Assembly: GCA_012026715.1 (NCBI GenBank)
Contig: VEPB01000376.1
Coordinates: 1 to 27,680 of the forward strand
Origin: Methylococcaceae bacterium
Lineage (GTDB): Bacteria; Pseudomonadota; Gammaproteobacteria; Methylococcales; Methylococcaceae
Length of the DNA: 27,680 nucleotides
Reading direction: 5' to 3'
The position numbers and the translations under genes are program-made. Under the pieces are notes generated by a model. The model was not told the origin of the DNA. It did not search any database and saw only the letters and a program-made list of their open reading frames with translations. Within the stretch, counting starts at the first letter, position 1; the number at the start of each line of letters is the position of its first letter. Positions 1-6,755 of the stretch are shown piece by piece.

Positions 1-1650
1 CTTCTTGGCGGCGAGGGATCCGGCGATGGCCAGCACCGGCAGCGCCAGCCAATAGCGGGCGAACAGCATGGCCACGCCCAGCGCGGTGTTGTAAAAGGGC
101 GTGTTGGCCGACAGCCCGCCGAACGCGCTGCCGTTGTTATTGCCGGCCGAGGAGAAGGCGTACAGCACTTCGCTGAAGCCGTGGGCGCCGGGGTTGAACA
201 CGCCGGCCCGGCCGGCGTCGGCCATCAGCGCCAGTGCGGTTCCGCCCAGCACCAGCAGTGGCGGGATCAGGATGACGAGGGCCGCCATCTTCATCTCGTA
301 GGCCTCGGTCTTCTTGCCCAGGTATTCCGGGGTGCGGCCGATCATCAGGCCCGCCACGAACACCGCCACCAGGGCGAACATGATCATGCCGTAGAGTCCC
401 GAGCCCACCCCGCCGAAGATCACTTCGCCGAGCTGCATCAGCCACAGGGGGATCATCCCGCCGAGCGGGGTGAAGGAATCGTGCATGGCGTTCACGGAAC
501 CATTGGATGCGGCGGTGGTAGCCACGGCCCACAGGCCGGAGTTGACGATACCGAAGCGGGTTTCCTTGCCTTCCATATTGCCCCCGGCCTGTTGCTCCGA
601 GGCCGCCTGGTCGACGCCGAGCGCCGTCAGCGCCGGGTTGCCCTTTTGTTCCGCCGGCACCGTGACGAACACCAGCGCCACGAACACCAAGGTCATGGCC
701 GCCAGGATGGTCCAGCCCTGGCGGGTGTCGCCGACCATGGCGCCGAAGGTGTAGCACAGCGCCGCGGGGATCAGCAGGATCGCCAGCATTTCCAGGAAGT
801 TCGACAGCGGCGTGGAATTTTCCAGCGGATGGGCCGAATTGACGTTGAAGAAGCCGCCGCCGTTGGTGCCCAGTTGCTTGATGGCCACCTGGGAGGCCGC
901 CGGGCCAACCGCGATGGTTTGTTCCGTCGCCTGCGCAGGTTCTGTGATCGGCTTGCCTTCCGCATCTTTCAAGGGTTGGCCGTCTGCTCCGGTTTTCGCC
1001 TGTTCGTAGCCCACCGGCTGGACCAGTTGAACAGTCTGATAGGGCTTGAAGGTCTGCACCACCCCCTGTTCCACCAGCAGCAGGGCCAGTACCAGGGACA
1101 AAGGCAGCAGGATGTAAAGGACGCTGCGGGTCAAATCGACCCAGAAGTTGCCGACGGTGTCGGCATTGCGGCGGCTGAAGCCGCGGATCAGCGCTACCAG
1201 CACCGCCATGCCGGCGGCGGCGGACAGGAAGTTCTGCACCGTCAGGCCCAGCATCTGGGTCAGGTAGCTCAGGGTGGTCTCGCCACCGTAGCCCTGCCAG
1301 TTGGTGTTGGTGGCGAAGCTGACCGCGGTGTTGAAGGCGGAGTCCGGGCCGACGGCGCCGAGGCCCTGCGGATTCAGTGGCAGCAGGTGCTGCAGCCGCT
1401 GCAGGACGTAGACCGCCACCGTGCCCAGCAGGTTGAAGATCAGCATGGCGATGGCATACCCGGTCCAGTGCATCTCCCGGTTCGGATCGACGCCGGCCAG
1501 GCGGTACAGCAGGGTTTCCAGGGGCGCCAGCCAGCGGTTGACGGCGGATTCGCCCTGGTAGATTCGCGCCATGTAGCCACCCAAGGGCTTGGCCAGGGTC
1601 AGCAGGACGATGAGGTAAAGGGCGAACTGCCAGTAACCGGTGTGCGGCAT
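1..1650 (-). CDS. kdpA: Potassium-transporting ATPase subunit A (KdpA), C-terminus outside window
   Basis: This is the potassium-binding and translocating subunit of the inner-membrane KdpFABC pump. The reading frame is open from the ATG at 1650 to the left edge, giving 550 codons. All four selectivity-filter loops of the family are visible: TNTNWQ near residues 114-119, GTNGGG at 261-266, then SNGSVN, then NNNGSAFGG near the end. The last visible residues (AIAGSLAAKK) correspond to a point about 40-50 residues before the end of E. coli KdpA (557 aa). The full protein would be near 590 aa, the excess lying partly in a hydrophilic loop around residues 205-250. The start ATG overlaps the kdpF stop (TGATG), so translation is probably coupled. 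kdpB, kdpC and any kdpDE would lie off the left side. Confidence 0.97.
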   Translation of the reverse strand, partial: MPHTGYWQFALYLIVLLTLAKPLGGYMARIYQGESAVNRWLAPLETLLYRLAGVDPNREMHWTGYAIAMLIFNLLGTVAVYVLQRLQHLLPLNPQGLGAVGPDSAFNTAVSFATNTNWQGYGGETTLSYLTQMLGLTVQNFLSAAAGMAVLVALIRGFSRRNADTVGNFWVDLTRSVLYILLPLSLVLALLLVEQGVVQTFKPYQTVQLVQPVGYEQAKTGADGQPLKDAEGKPITEPAQATEQTIAVGPAASQVAIKQLGTNGGGFFNVNSAHPLENSTPLSNFLEMLAILLIPAALCYTFGAMVGDTRQGWTILAAMTLVFVALVFVTVPAEQKGNPALTALGVDQAASEQQAGGNMEGKETRFGIVNSGLWAVATTAASNGSVNAMHDSFTPLGGMIPLWLMQLGEVIFGGVGSGLYGMIMFALVAVFVAGLMIGRTPEYLGKKTEAYEMKMAALVILIPPLLVLGGTALALMADAGRAGVFNPGAHGFSEVLYAFSSAGNNNGSAFGGLSANTPFYNTALGVAMLFARYWLALPVLAIAGSLAAKK

Positions 1651-1739
1651 CAGAATTTCTCCGGATAGAGCAGGGCGGCGACCAGATAGACGAAGACCAG
1701 GCAAACCAGACCGCCGCTGAGCAGAAAGATGAAGCTCAC
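1650..1739 (-). CDS. kdpF: KdpF small membrane subunit of the Kdp potassium pump
   Basis: This 29-residue single-span membrane peptide has the length and pattern of KdpF: a hydrophobic helix followed by the tail LLYPEKF. KdpF stabilises the KdpABC complex in the inner membrane. The start is a GTG at 1739, preceded by a good ribosome-binding site (GGGAGG, about 6 nt upstream). Its stop TGA (1652-1650) overlaps the kdpA ATG, and its GTG overlaps the stop of the small gene upstream (GTGA). Both overlaps fit a tightly packed operon. A longer reading frame continues upstream through this gene without a stop, but only the KdpF part has the right composition, spacing and ribosome-binding site. Confidence 0.9.
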   Translation of the reverse strand: MSFIFLLSGGLVCLVFVYLVAALLYPEKF

Positions 1740-1828
1740 TGGGACCTCCCGAGGCGTTCGCAGCCGTAGACGAGCACGATGGAAAGGGCGAAGAACAGCA
1801 GGGTCAGAGCCAGGAAGATCAGGTCCAT
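1736..1828 (-). CDS. Small membrane peptide at the head of the kdp operon
   Basis: A 30-residue ORF starts MDLIFLALTLLFFALS, continues IVLVYGCERL and ends GRSQ. It forms one membrane helix with a short basic cytoplasmic-type tail containing the CERL motif. Its stop TGA overlaps the kdpF start in a GTGA junction. From memory, similar peptides of about 30 residues (MD..F...LFFALS....CERL pattern) occur directly before kdpF in many proteobacterial kdp operons, often unannotated or misnamed. The function is unknown. An accessory subunit or regulatory leader of the pump would be reasonable. The ATG at 1828 has only a weak upstream GGTGAT. Confidence 0.72.
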   Translation of the reverse strand: MDLIFLALTLLFFALSIVLVYGCERLGRSQ

Positions 1829-1882
1829 AAATCACCATGCGATGAGATAAGGCGAGAACCGAGGGATCAGCGTCGGGTACCG

Positions 1883-2248
1883 CTAAACCATGGATTCGGC
1901 ATAGTAAGCCAGCAGCGCCGCGGGCGCTGGAGTCCCGCGACGGGCTCTCGCGCCGTGGCCAGACCATCGAGCCCGAAGCTGGCGATAGCCGACCTCCGAC
2001 AGGAACACCACTTCCGCGTCGGCCAGCGCGCTGAGATGTTTCAACAGAGCCAGCGACTGGATGCCTGCCGCGGCAATGTAAATGCGCGGCCTGGCAAAAG
2101 CCTGCGCGATGTATTCCGCCATCGCCCGTAGCTCCTCCCGGCTGTTCCTGAAGCGCCGGTGCAATCTGCTCCTGCCGTTTTCGCATTCCGCCAGGGACCA
2201 TGATAGGCCGTCGCCGCTGTGGATACCCAGAAACGCTTGTGTGGCCAT
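1883..2248 (-). CDS. Hypothetical protein, 121 aa, unrecognised
   Basis: I do not recognise this protein. The ATG at 2248 is chosen because AGGGGTGAG lies about 7 nt upstream; a longer frame extends to 2317 without a comparable site. The predicted pattern alternates strands and helices: FLGIHSGDG, WSLAECENGR, a helix REELRAMAEYIAQAF, a strand RPRIYIAAAG, a helix SLALLKHLSALA, a strand AEVVFLSEVG, then an Arg/Ala-rich tail. The order resembles the N-terminal RNase H-like half of IS110-type transposases, but the catalytic acidic residues are not where I would expect them, so this is a weak resemblance only. It ends 54 nt before the kdp peptide gene on the same strand and diverges from the gene at 2443. 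It could share a transcript with kdp. Confidence 0.5.
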   Translation of the reverse strand: MATQAFLGIHSGDGLSWSLAECENGRSRLHRRFRNSREELRAMAEYIAQAFARPRIYIAAAGIQSLALLKHLSALADAEVVFLSEVGYRQLRARWSGHGARARRGTPAPAALLAYYAESMV

Positions 2249-2442
2249 GTTCGGGCTCACCCCTAGCTTGTTGAACACGGGCACAGCATATGAGCCCGCG
2301 CGTAAAACTGCTGCCAAGCTTGGTGCCGTTGCCGTAAAAATTCCCTAAAAATTCGCGCATCGAGCGTCGTGCTGGCGCACAGGCTGGCGCTACGGGGCCG
2401 TGTCGGTAGAATCGAACGCCCCAGTCACCGCCCGGATTTCCC

Positions 2443-4548
2443 ATGGTACGTCGCCGATTGCCCCGCCCCCGATTTGCCGTGTTCCGGGAGGCCGGCGCCG
2501 CCCTGCTGTTTTTCGGTGTGCTGGCCCAGCAGCCGGAACTGCAGGAAGCCGGCGGCAAGGCCGTGGCCGAATTGGCCGCGCTGGGTTACCGGGTACCCGC
2601 TGCCGACGATCCGGTGCGGGTATTCCCCGCGCTGACCGGAGGGGAGTTCAGCGGCAGTCATGCCGGCGGCTGGCGGCCGGGCCAGATCTATCTGCGAAAT
2701 CGTCCGGAAGGTGGCCATGCCGCTTCCGTATATCTGCGCCACGAGCTGTTCCACGAAGCCAGTCACCGCAGTTGCGGCGGCCGGTTGCCGCGCTGGGCGG
2801 AAGAGGCCGGCGCGCTGTGGTTCAGCGGCGAACTGGCGGGCCGCCGCAGTGTTCCCTCGGCGGTTTCCGAGGAAGCGCTCGAAGCCCTGCGCGGGCGGAT
2901 TCGCCAAGGCAGCGAGCTCAATTCCGTGGACCGCAGTCTCTTGGCAGACCTGATGGCGAGCTTCGGCTGGCCGGCCGAGCCTTGCGCGGCTTCGCCCCGG
3001 CTGTCGGAGAAACTGGGGATTCCGTTCGACGATCGAGGCGGCGGTGGCTACCTGCTGGTCAGCCTGCTGTCCGGCCGGGTTTTGGAGTCCGGTGGGGATC
3101 AGCAGGGGCGCTATCCGCCCGGTTCGCTCCTGAAACTGCCCTATGCCGCCGCCCTGACCAGCGCCGATCCGGTGTCGCTGGGCGCGGAGCTGGCTGCCAG
3201 CGATACCGGCAAACTGTTGGCGCGCAGGGATCACCTTGACCTGGAGCGCTACCGCTTGCTGCTGTCGCCCGTCAAAGGGCATAGGTTGTTGGTTTCCCGC
3301 GGGGCCGAGCCGCACTGGCCGTCCCTGGTGGGCGAACGCGACCGTGACGGGGCATTTCCGCTGGAAGCGAACTTGCGGGAACTCGCCTGGATGGTGCGGG
3401 CCTCGCTGCTGGCGCGGCCGGGCGTGTTCCAAGGCCTGAGCCGCAACGGCTCGGTTCCTGAATCGACGCTGGCGGGGCAGGATGACGCCGACCGGCAAGT
3501 CCTGGCCCAGTTGCACGCCCTAGCCAAGACCGGCACCGCCTCCGATCCCCGGGGCAATCCCCTGGTGGGGCATCTGGCCGTGGCCTGGCCGGCGGAGCAT
3601 CCGGTATTTTTGGCGCTGTTTCGGCAACGAGGAATCGGCGGAGCCGGCGTGTTGCCCTATGCCGCCCGCTGGTTGCGACCGTGGCGGCTCAGTCATCCGG
3701 TCGGCATTGCATCGGTGCGGGTCAGGCTGTTCAGCCTGACTCCGCGATCGTCCTGGCAGGCGCTGGAGGATTGTCCCGCCTACGAGACGAGCGGCACCCG
3801 CATTAGCCTGTGCGGGGAATTCCGGCTGATTTCGGCGGCGGCGGGCAGCCGTTCCGAGCGGAAGGTGCGCGGCATCCTCCGCAGCAGGGAGCCCTCCGGG
3901 CCGGTGGTGCTGGAGACCGACGGGGACAGCTACGCTGACGCGGTGCTGCAGGCGGAGGCGCAGGAATTGAAGGGCAGCGCGCGGGCGGCCATGCGGGCGG
4001 TGATTTTGTGGAACGGCGCCCATGGCGGTCATCGCCACGGGGACACCGGTGCCCTGTGCGATACCACCCATTGCATGGTGTATGTCGGCGAGCAAGTGGA
4101 GGAGCCCATTGCCGGTGGGGTCGCCACCGATCCCGGCCTGTTGCATCTGCTGGACCGGTTGGCTCAGCACCAGCGGCTGGATTGGCTGCCGTTTTCGGCC
4201 GGCGGCAGCGACCGCTGGGAACGCCGGGTCGCGGCGGCGGAACTGGAAAATCGATTAGGGGAAAAACAGTTGCTGGAACTGCGACGGGAGCGGCGCCGGG
4301 ACGGCGCGATCACGGTGCACCTAATGTATCCCGACGGTGAGGAAACCGTGGCCTGCGAGATTTTTCGCAACGCCATCAGGCTGCCGTCCTGCCCGGACGC
4401 CATCGTGCGCGATTCGGTTACGCCAGACTGGCTGTTCCGAGGAATCGGGGCCGGCCATGGCATGGGGTTGGAAGTCGCGCGCGCCAAGGCGCTTTCAGAG
4501 GGCGGGCGCAGTGCCGAGGAAATCTTGCGGGATGCCTACGGCAATTAG
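2443..4548 (+). CDS. Three-module envelope protein: gluzincin-like, PBP/transpeptidase-like and SpoIID-like domains (701 aa)
   Basis: This is probably an exported cell-envelope protein. Residues 14-30 form a hydrophobic segment after a basic start, consistent with a signal sequence or anchor. Module one contains HELFH (100-104) and PRWAEEAGALW (116-126), matching a zinc gluzincin with E121 as likely third ligand. Module two has SLLK at 228-231 within YPPGSLLKLPYA and AKTGTA at 361-366. These are the SxxK and KTG motifs of penicillin-binding proteins and serine beta-lactamases, but I could not find a convincing SxN motif. Module three has the SpoIID/LytB signature: an alanine-rich AQELKGSARAAMRAV helix (507-520) and GIGAGHGMGLEVARAKALSEGG (667-688) before the C-terminal ILRDAYG. 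SpoIID proteins cleave denuded glycan strands. E. coli YfaQ (DUF2300) is worth comparing. The molecular role, probably peptidoglycan remodelling, is inferred. Confidence 0.8.
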   Translation: MVRRRLPRPRFAVFREAGAALLFFGVLAQQPELQEAGGKAVAELAALGYRVPAADDPVRVFPALTGGEFSGSHAGGWRPGQIYLRNRPEGGHAASVYLRHELFHEASHRSCGGRLPRWAEEAGALWFSGELAGRRSVPSAVSEEALEALRGRIRQGSELNSVDRSLLADLMASFGWPAEPCAASPRLSEKLGIPFDDRGGGGYLLVSLLSGRVLESGGDQQGRYPPGSLLKLPYAAALTSADPVSLGAELAASDTGKLLARRDHLDLERYRLLLSPVKGHRLLVSRGAEPHWPSLVGERDRDGAFPLEANLRELAWMVRASLLARPGVFQGLSRNGSVPESTLAGQDDADRQVLAQLHALAKTGTASDPRGNPLVGHLAVAWPAEHPVFLALFRQRGIGGAGVLPYAARWLRPWRLSHPVGIASVRVRLFSLTPRSSWQALEDCPAYETSGTRISLCGEFRLISAAAGSRSERKVRGILRSREPSGPVVLETDGDSYADAVLQAEAQELKGSARAAMRAVILWNGAHGGHRHGDTGALCDTTHCMVYVGEQVEEPIAGGVATDPGLLHLLDRLAQHQRLDWLPFSAGGSDRWERRVAAAELENRLGEKQLLELRRERRRDGAITVHLMYPDGEETVACEIFRNAIRLPSCPDAIVRDSVTPDWLFRGIGAGHGMGLEVARAKALSEGGRSAEEILRDAYGN

Positions 4549-4579
4549 GTCTGTGTTGGATGGATGCGGCAAATGAAAA

Positions 4580-4607
4580 CGCCCCGGCCGATTGCTCGGC
4601 CGGGGCG
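4580..4607 (-). terminator. Strong rho-independent terminator between convergent genes
   Basis: A perfect 12-bp GC-rich stem (arms 4580-4591 and 4596-4607) with a 4-nt loop sits between the convergent 2443-4548 gene and xoxF. On the minus strand the stem is followed by TTTTC, as expected for an xoxF terminator. On the plus strand there is no clear T-run, so bidirectional action is possible but less certain. Confidence 0.85.
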
Positions 4608-4640
4608 TCGGTTCGGGTCAGGTAACGCCGACTTGCGAAC

Positions 4641-6506
4641 TTACTTGCCGGGCAGGGCGAAGACCGTGAACACGCCACCCAGCTTGGTGTGGGTGCTCAG
4701 GCTCTTGTAGGCGCCCACGGCGCCCAGACCTTCGCTTTCGCCTTCCAGGCCGGCTGCCATGCCCACGCCGGCCCAGCCGCCGATACCGGACAGCACGCCG
4801 ACATACTGCTTGCCGTTGTGCTCCCAAGTGCTGACGTTGCCGATGATGCCGGACGGGGTCTTGAACTTGTACAGTTCAGCGCCGGTGCTGGCGTCGCGGA
4901 CCTTCAGGTAGCCTTCCAGGGTGCCGTAGATGACCACGTCACCGGCGGTGGCGACCATGCCGCTCCACAGGGAGAAGGGCTCGTCGATCTGCCAGGCGAT
5001 ATTGCCGGTGGGCGGGTCCCACGCGGTGAAGGAACCCATGTGCGGCTTGTCTTCCTTGGCGCCGGTCTTCACGTTGGCCTTGGCCGGGTAGATGCTCAGG
5101 GTCGCGCCGACGTAGGGCTGGCCTGCGGTGTACTCGACGTTGAAGGGCTCATAGTCCATACAGGTGTGGTTACCCGGGATGTAGATGAGCTTGGTCTTCG
5201 GCGAGAAGGCAACCGGCGGCTCGTTCTTGGCGCCCATGGCCGAGGGGCAGATGCCCTTTTGGTTGTGGTCTTCGCCGCCCGCCTGGGTGGAGTACTGGGC
5301 CTGAACCTGCGGACGACCGGTGGTCATGTCCACGTGGGACGCCCAGTTGACGGCCTTGTCGAACTTCTCGGCCACCAGCAGTTCGCCGGTGACGCGGTCC
5401 AGGGTGTAGCCGAAGCCGTTGCGATCGAAGTGGGTCAGCAGCTTGGTGTGCTCCTTGCCGGCCTTGTCCTTCATGGGCAGGTCGATCAGAGTCATTTCGT
5501 TGATGCCGTCGTAGTCCCATTCGTCGTGCGGGGTCATCTGGTAGACCCAGTGGGCCTCGCCGGTGTCGACGTCACGGGACCAGATGGTCATGGACCACTT
5601 GTTGTCGCCGGGGCGCTGGACCGGATTCCAGGTGGAAGGATTGCCGGAGCCGTAGTAAACCGAGTTGGTGCCGGCATCGTAACTGTACCAGCCCCAGGTG
5701 GTGCCGCCGCCGATCTTCCACTGGTCGCCCTTCCAGGTCTTCAGGGACGAATCCTTGCCGACCGGAGCAACCTTGCCATCCGTCCAGGTGGTGGTTTTTT
5801 CCGGGTTGATCTTCATGTCCTCGTCGGGACCCATGGAATAGGCTTTCCACGCCAGGCTGCCGTCCTTGATGTTGTAAGCCGCGATCCAGCCGCGAACGCC
5901 GTATTCGCCGCCGGAGATGCCGGTCAGGACCTTGTCCTTCACGACCAGCGGGGCGTTGGTGTTGGTCTGACCCTGCTTGGTGTCGCCGTTCTTGGTCTTC
6001 CAGACAGTCTTGCCGGTCTTGGCGTCAAGGGCGATCAGCGTGGCGTCGCCTTGGGCCAGGAATACCTTGCCGTCGCCGTAGGCCAAGCCGCGGTTGACGA
6101 CGTCACAGCACATCACGCCGATGACCTGCTGGGGGTCGGTGCCGGCATCGGGAGCATAGTTGTATTCCCAAACCACGGTCTGGGTATTCTGGTCCAGGGC
6201 GTAGACCTTGTGGGGGAAACCGGTGTGGATGTAGATCAGGCCGTCGACGACCAGGGGGCCGCCCTCGTGTCCGCGCAGGGCGCCGGTGGAGAAGGTCCAC
6301 TGGGGCTGCAGGTTCTTGGCGGTATCCTTGTTGATCTGGGTCAGGGAACTGTAGCGGGTTCCGAAATAGTCACCGCCCCAAGTGGCCCAGCTTTTCGGGT
6401 CCTTGGAGAGCTTTTCGATTTCGGCATTCGCTTGGGAAAGCCCGGGTGCTGCCAGCAGCGATGCAACGGAGGTTGCGATCAGCCAACTTTTCACGGGTTG
6501 CTTCAT
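4641..6506 (-). CDS. xoxF: Lanthanide-dependent PQQ methanol dehydrogenase XoxF
   Basis: This periplasmic quinoprotein oxidises methanol, passing electrons to a c-type cytochrome. The 621-aa product has a cleavable signal peptide (residues 1 to about 28, ending SQANA) and beta-propeller repeats such as TLIALDAKTGKTVW and RVTGELL. The vicinal disulfide pair under PQQ is C133-C134. The segment HDEWDYDGIN carries catalytic D331 and D333 two residues later. The second Asp is the diagnostic lanthanide ligand of XoxF, where calcium-dependent MxaF has Ala. E201 and N289 fit the other metal ligands. The ATG at 6506 has a GAGGAG ribosome-binding site 9 nt upstream. No xoxG, xoxJ or mxa genes are adjacent, so it appears to be a single-gene unit with its own terminator. 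Confidence 0.97.
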   Translation of the reverse strand: MKQPVKSWLIATSVASLLAAPGLSQANAEIEKLSKDPKSWATWGGDYFGTRYSSLTQINKDTAKNLQPQWTFSTGALRGHEGGPLVVDGLIYIHTGFPHKVYALDQNTQTVVWEYNYAPDAGTDPQQVIGVMCCDVVNRGLAYGDGKVFLAQGDATLIALDAKTGKTVWKTKNGDTKQGQTNTNAPLVVKDKVLTGISGGEYGVRGWIAAYNIKDGSLAWKAYSMGPDEDMKINPEKTTTWTDGKVAPVGKDSSLKTWKGDQWKIGGGTTWGWYSYDAGTNSVYYGSGNPSTWNPVQRPGDNKWSMTIWSRDVDTGEAHWVYQMTPHDEWDYDGINEMTLIDLPMKDKAGKEHTKLLTHFDRNGFGYTLDRVTGELLVAEKFDKAVNWASHVDMTTGRPQVQAQYSTQAGGEDHNQKGICPSAMGAKNEPPVAFSPKTKLIYIPGNHTCMDYEPFNVEYTAGQPYVGATLSIYPAKANVKTGAKEDKPHMGSFTAWDPPTGNIAWQIDEPFSLWSGMVATAGDVVIYGTLEGYLKVRDASTGAELYKFKTPSGIIGNVSTWEHNGKQYVGVLSGIGGWAGVGMAAGLEGESEGLGAVGAYKSLSTHTKLGGVFTVFALPGK

Positions 6507-6666
6507 GATTTTTTTCTCCTCGCAATCCTTGGGTTATGGACTACGTGCCAGTTAGGGGTTGAGCCAAAAAACGAATGGACGGATTGTTGTTTTCGTTAGG
6601 AAACCTTCCTGAAAGAGGCCGTGAAAATTCCCTGACAAGCCCGTCTGGACGCGTAAGGTGAAGTAT

Positions 6667-6683
6667 TTGACCGCAAAAGTCAA
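6667..6683. promoter_or_regulatory. Short inverted repeat in the xoxF upstream region
   Basis: The 248-bp space between mutS and xoxF contains a 5-bp perfect inverted repeat, TTGAC-N7-GTCAA, about 160 bp upstream of the xoxF start. On the minus strand its first half reads like a -35 hexamer (TTGACT), but I found no matching -10 at normal spacing. It could be an operator for xoxF or chance. The other A/T-rich stretches nearer the gene gave no clear promoter. Confidence 0.2.
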
Positions 6684-6727
6684 CACGGCCCGAATCCGCT
6701 CCCGGCCAGTGTTTACAAGGCTCGGCA

Positions 6728-6755
6728 GGCGTTCGCCCGAACCATTGCGAGCGCC
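6728..6755 (-). terminator. Possible hairpin at the 3' end of mutS
   Basis: Arms 6728-6736 and 6747-6755 can form a 9-bp stem with one G-U pair and a 10-nt loop, starting at the last base of the mutS stop codon. There is no T-run after it on the minus strand, so it is at best an attenuating or RNA-stabilising hairpin. Confidence 0.3.

Noticed and set aside
181..1668. 495-codon plus-strand ORF
   Set aside because: It is antisense to kdpA, whose four selectivity-filter motifs are intact. The His/Gln/Arg-rich translation has no domain, as is common opposite GC-rich genes.
2425..3516. 363-codon minus-strand ORF
   Set aside because: Opposite the SpoIID-like fusion gene, with Gln/Arg-rich shadow composition and no ribosome-binding site.
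4689..6599. 636-codon plus-strand ORF covering xoxF
   Set aside because: Antisense shadow of xoxF. It is Val/Gly/Ala-rich without recognisable motifs, and high third-position GC removes stops on the opposite strand.
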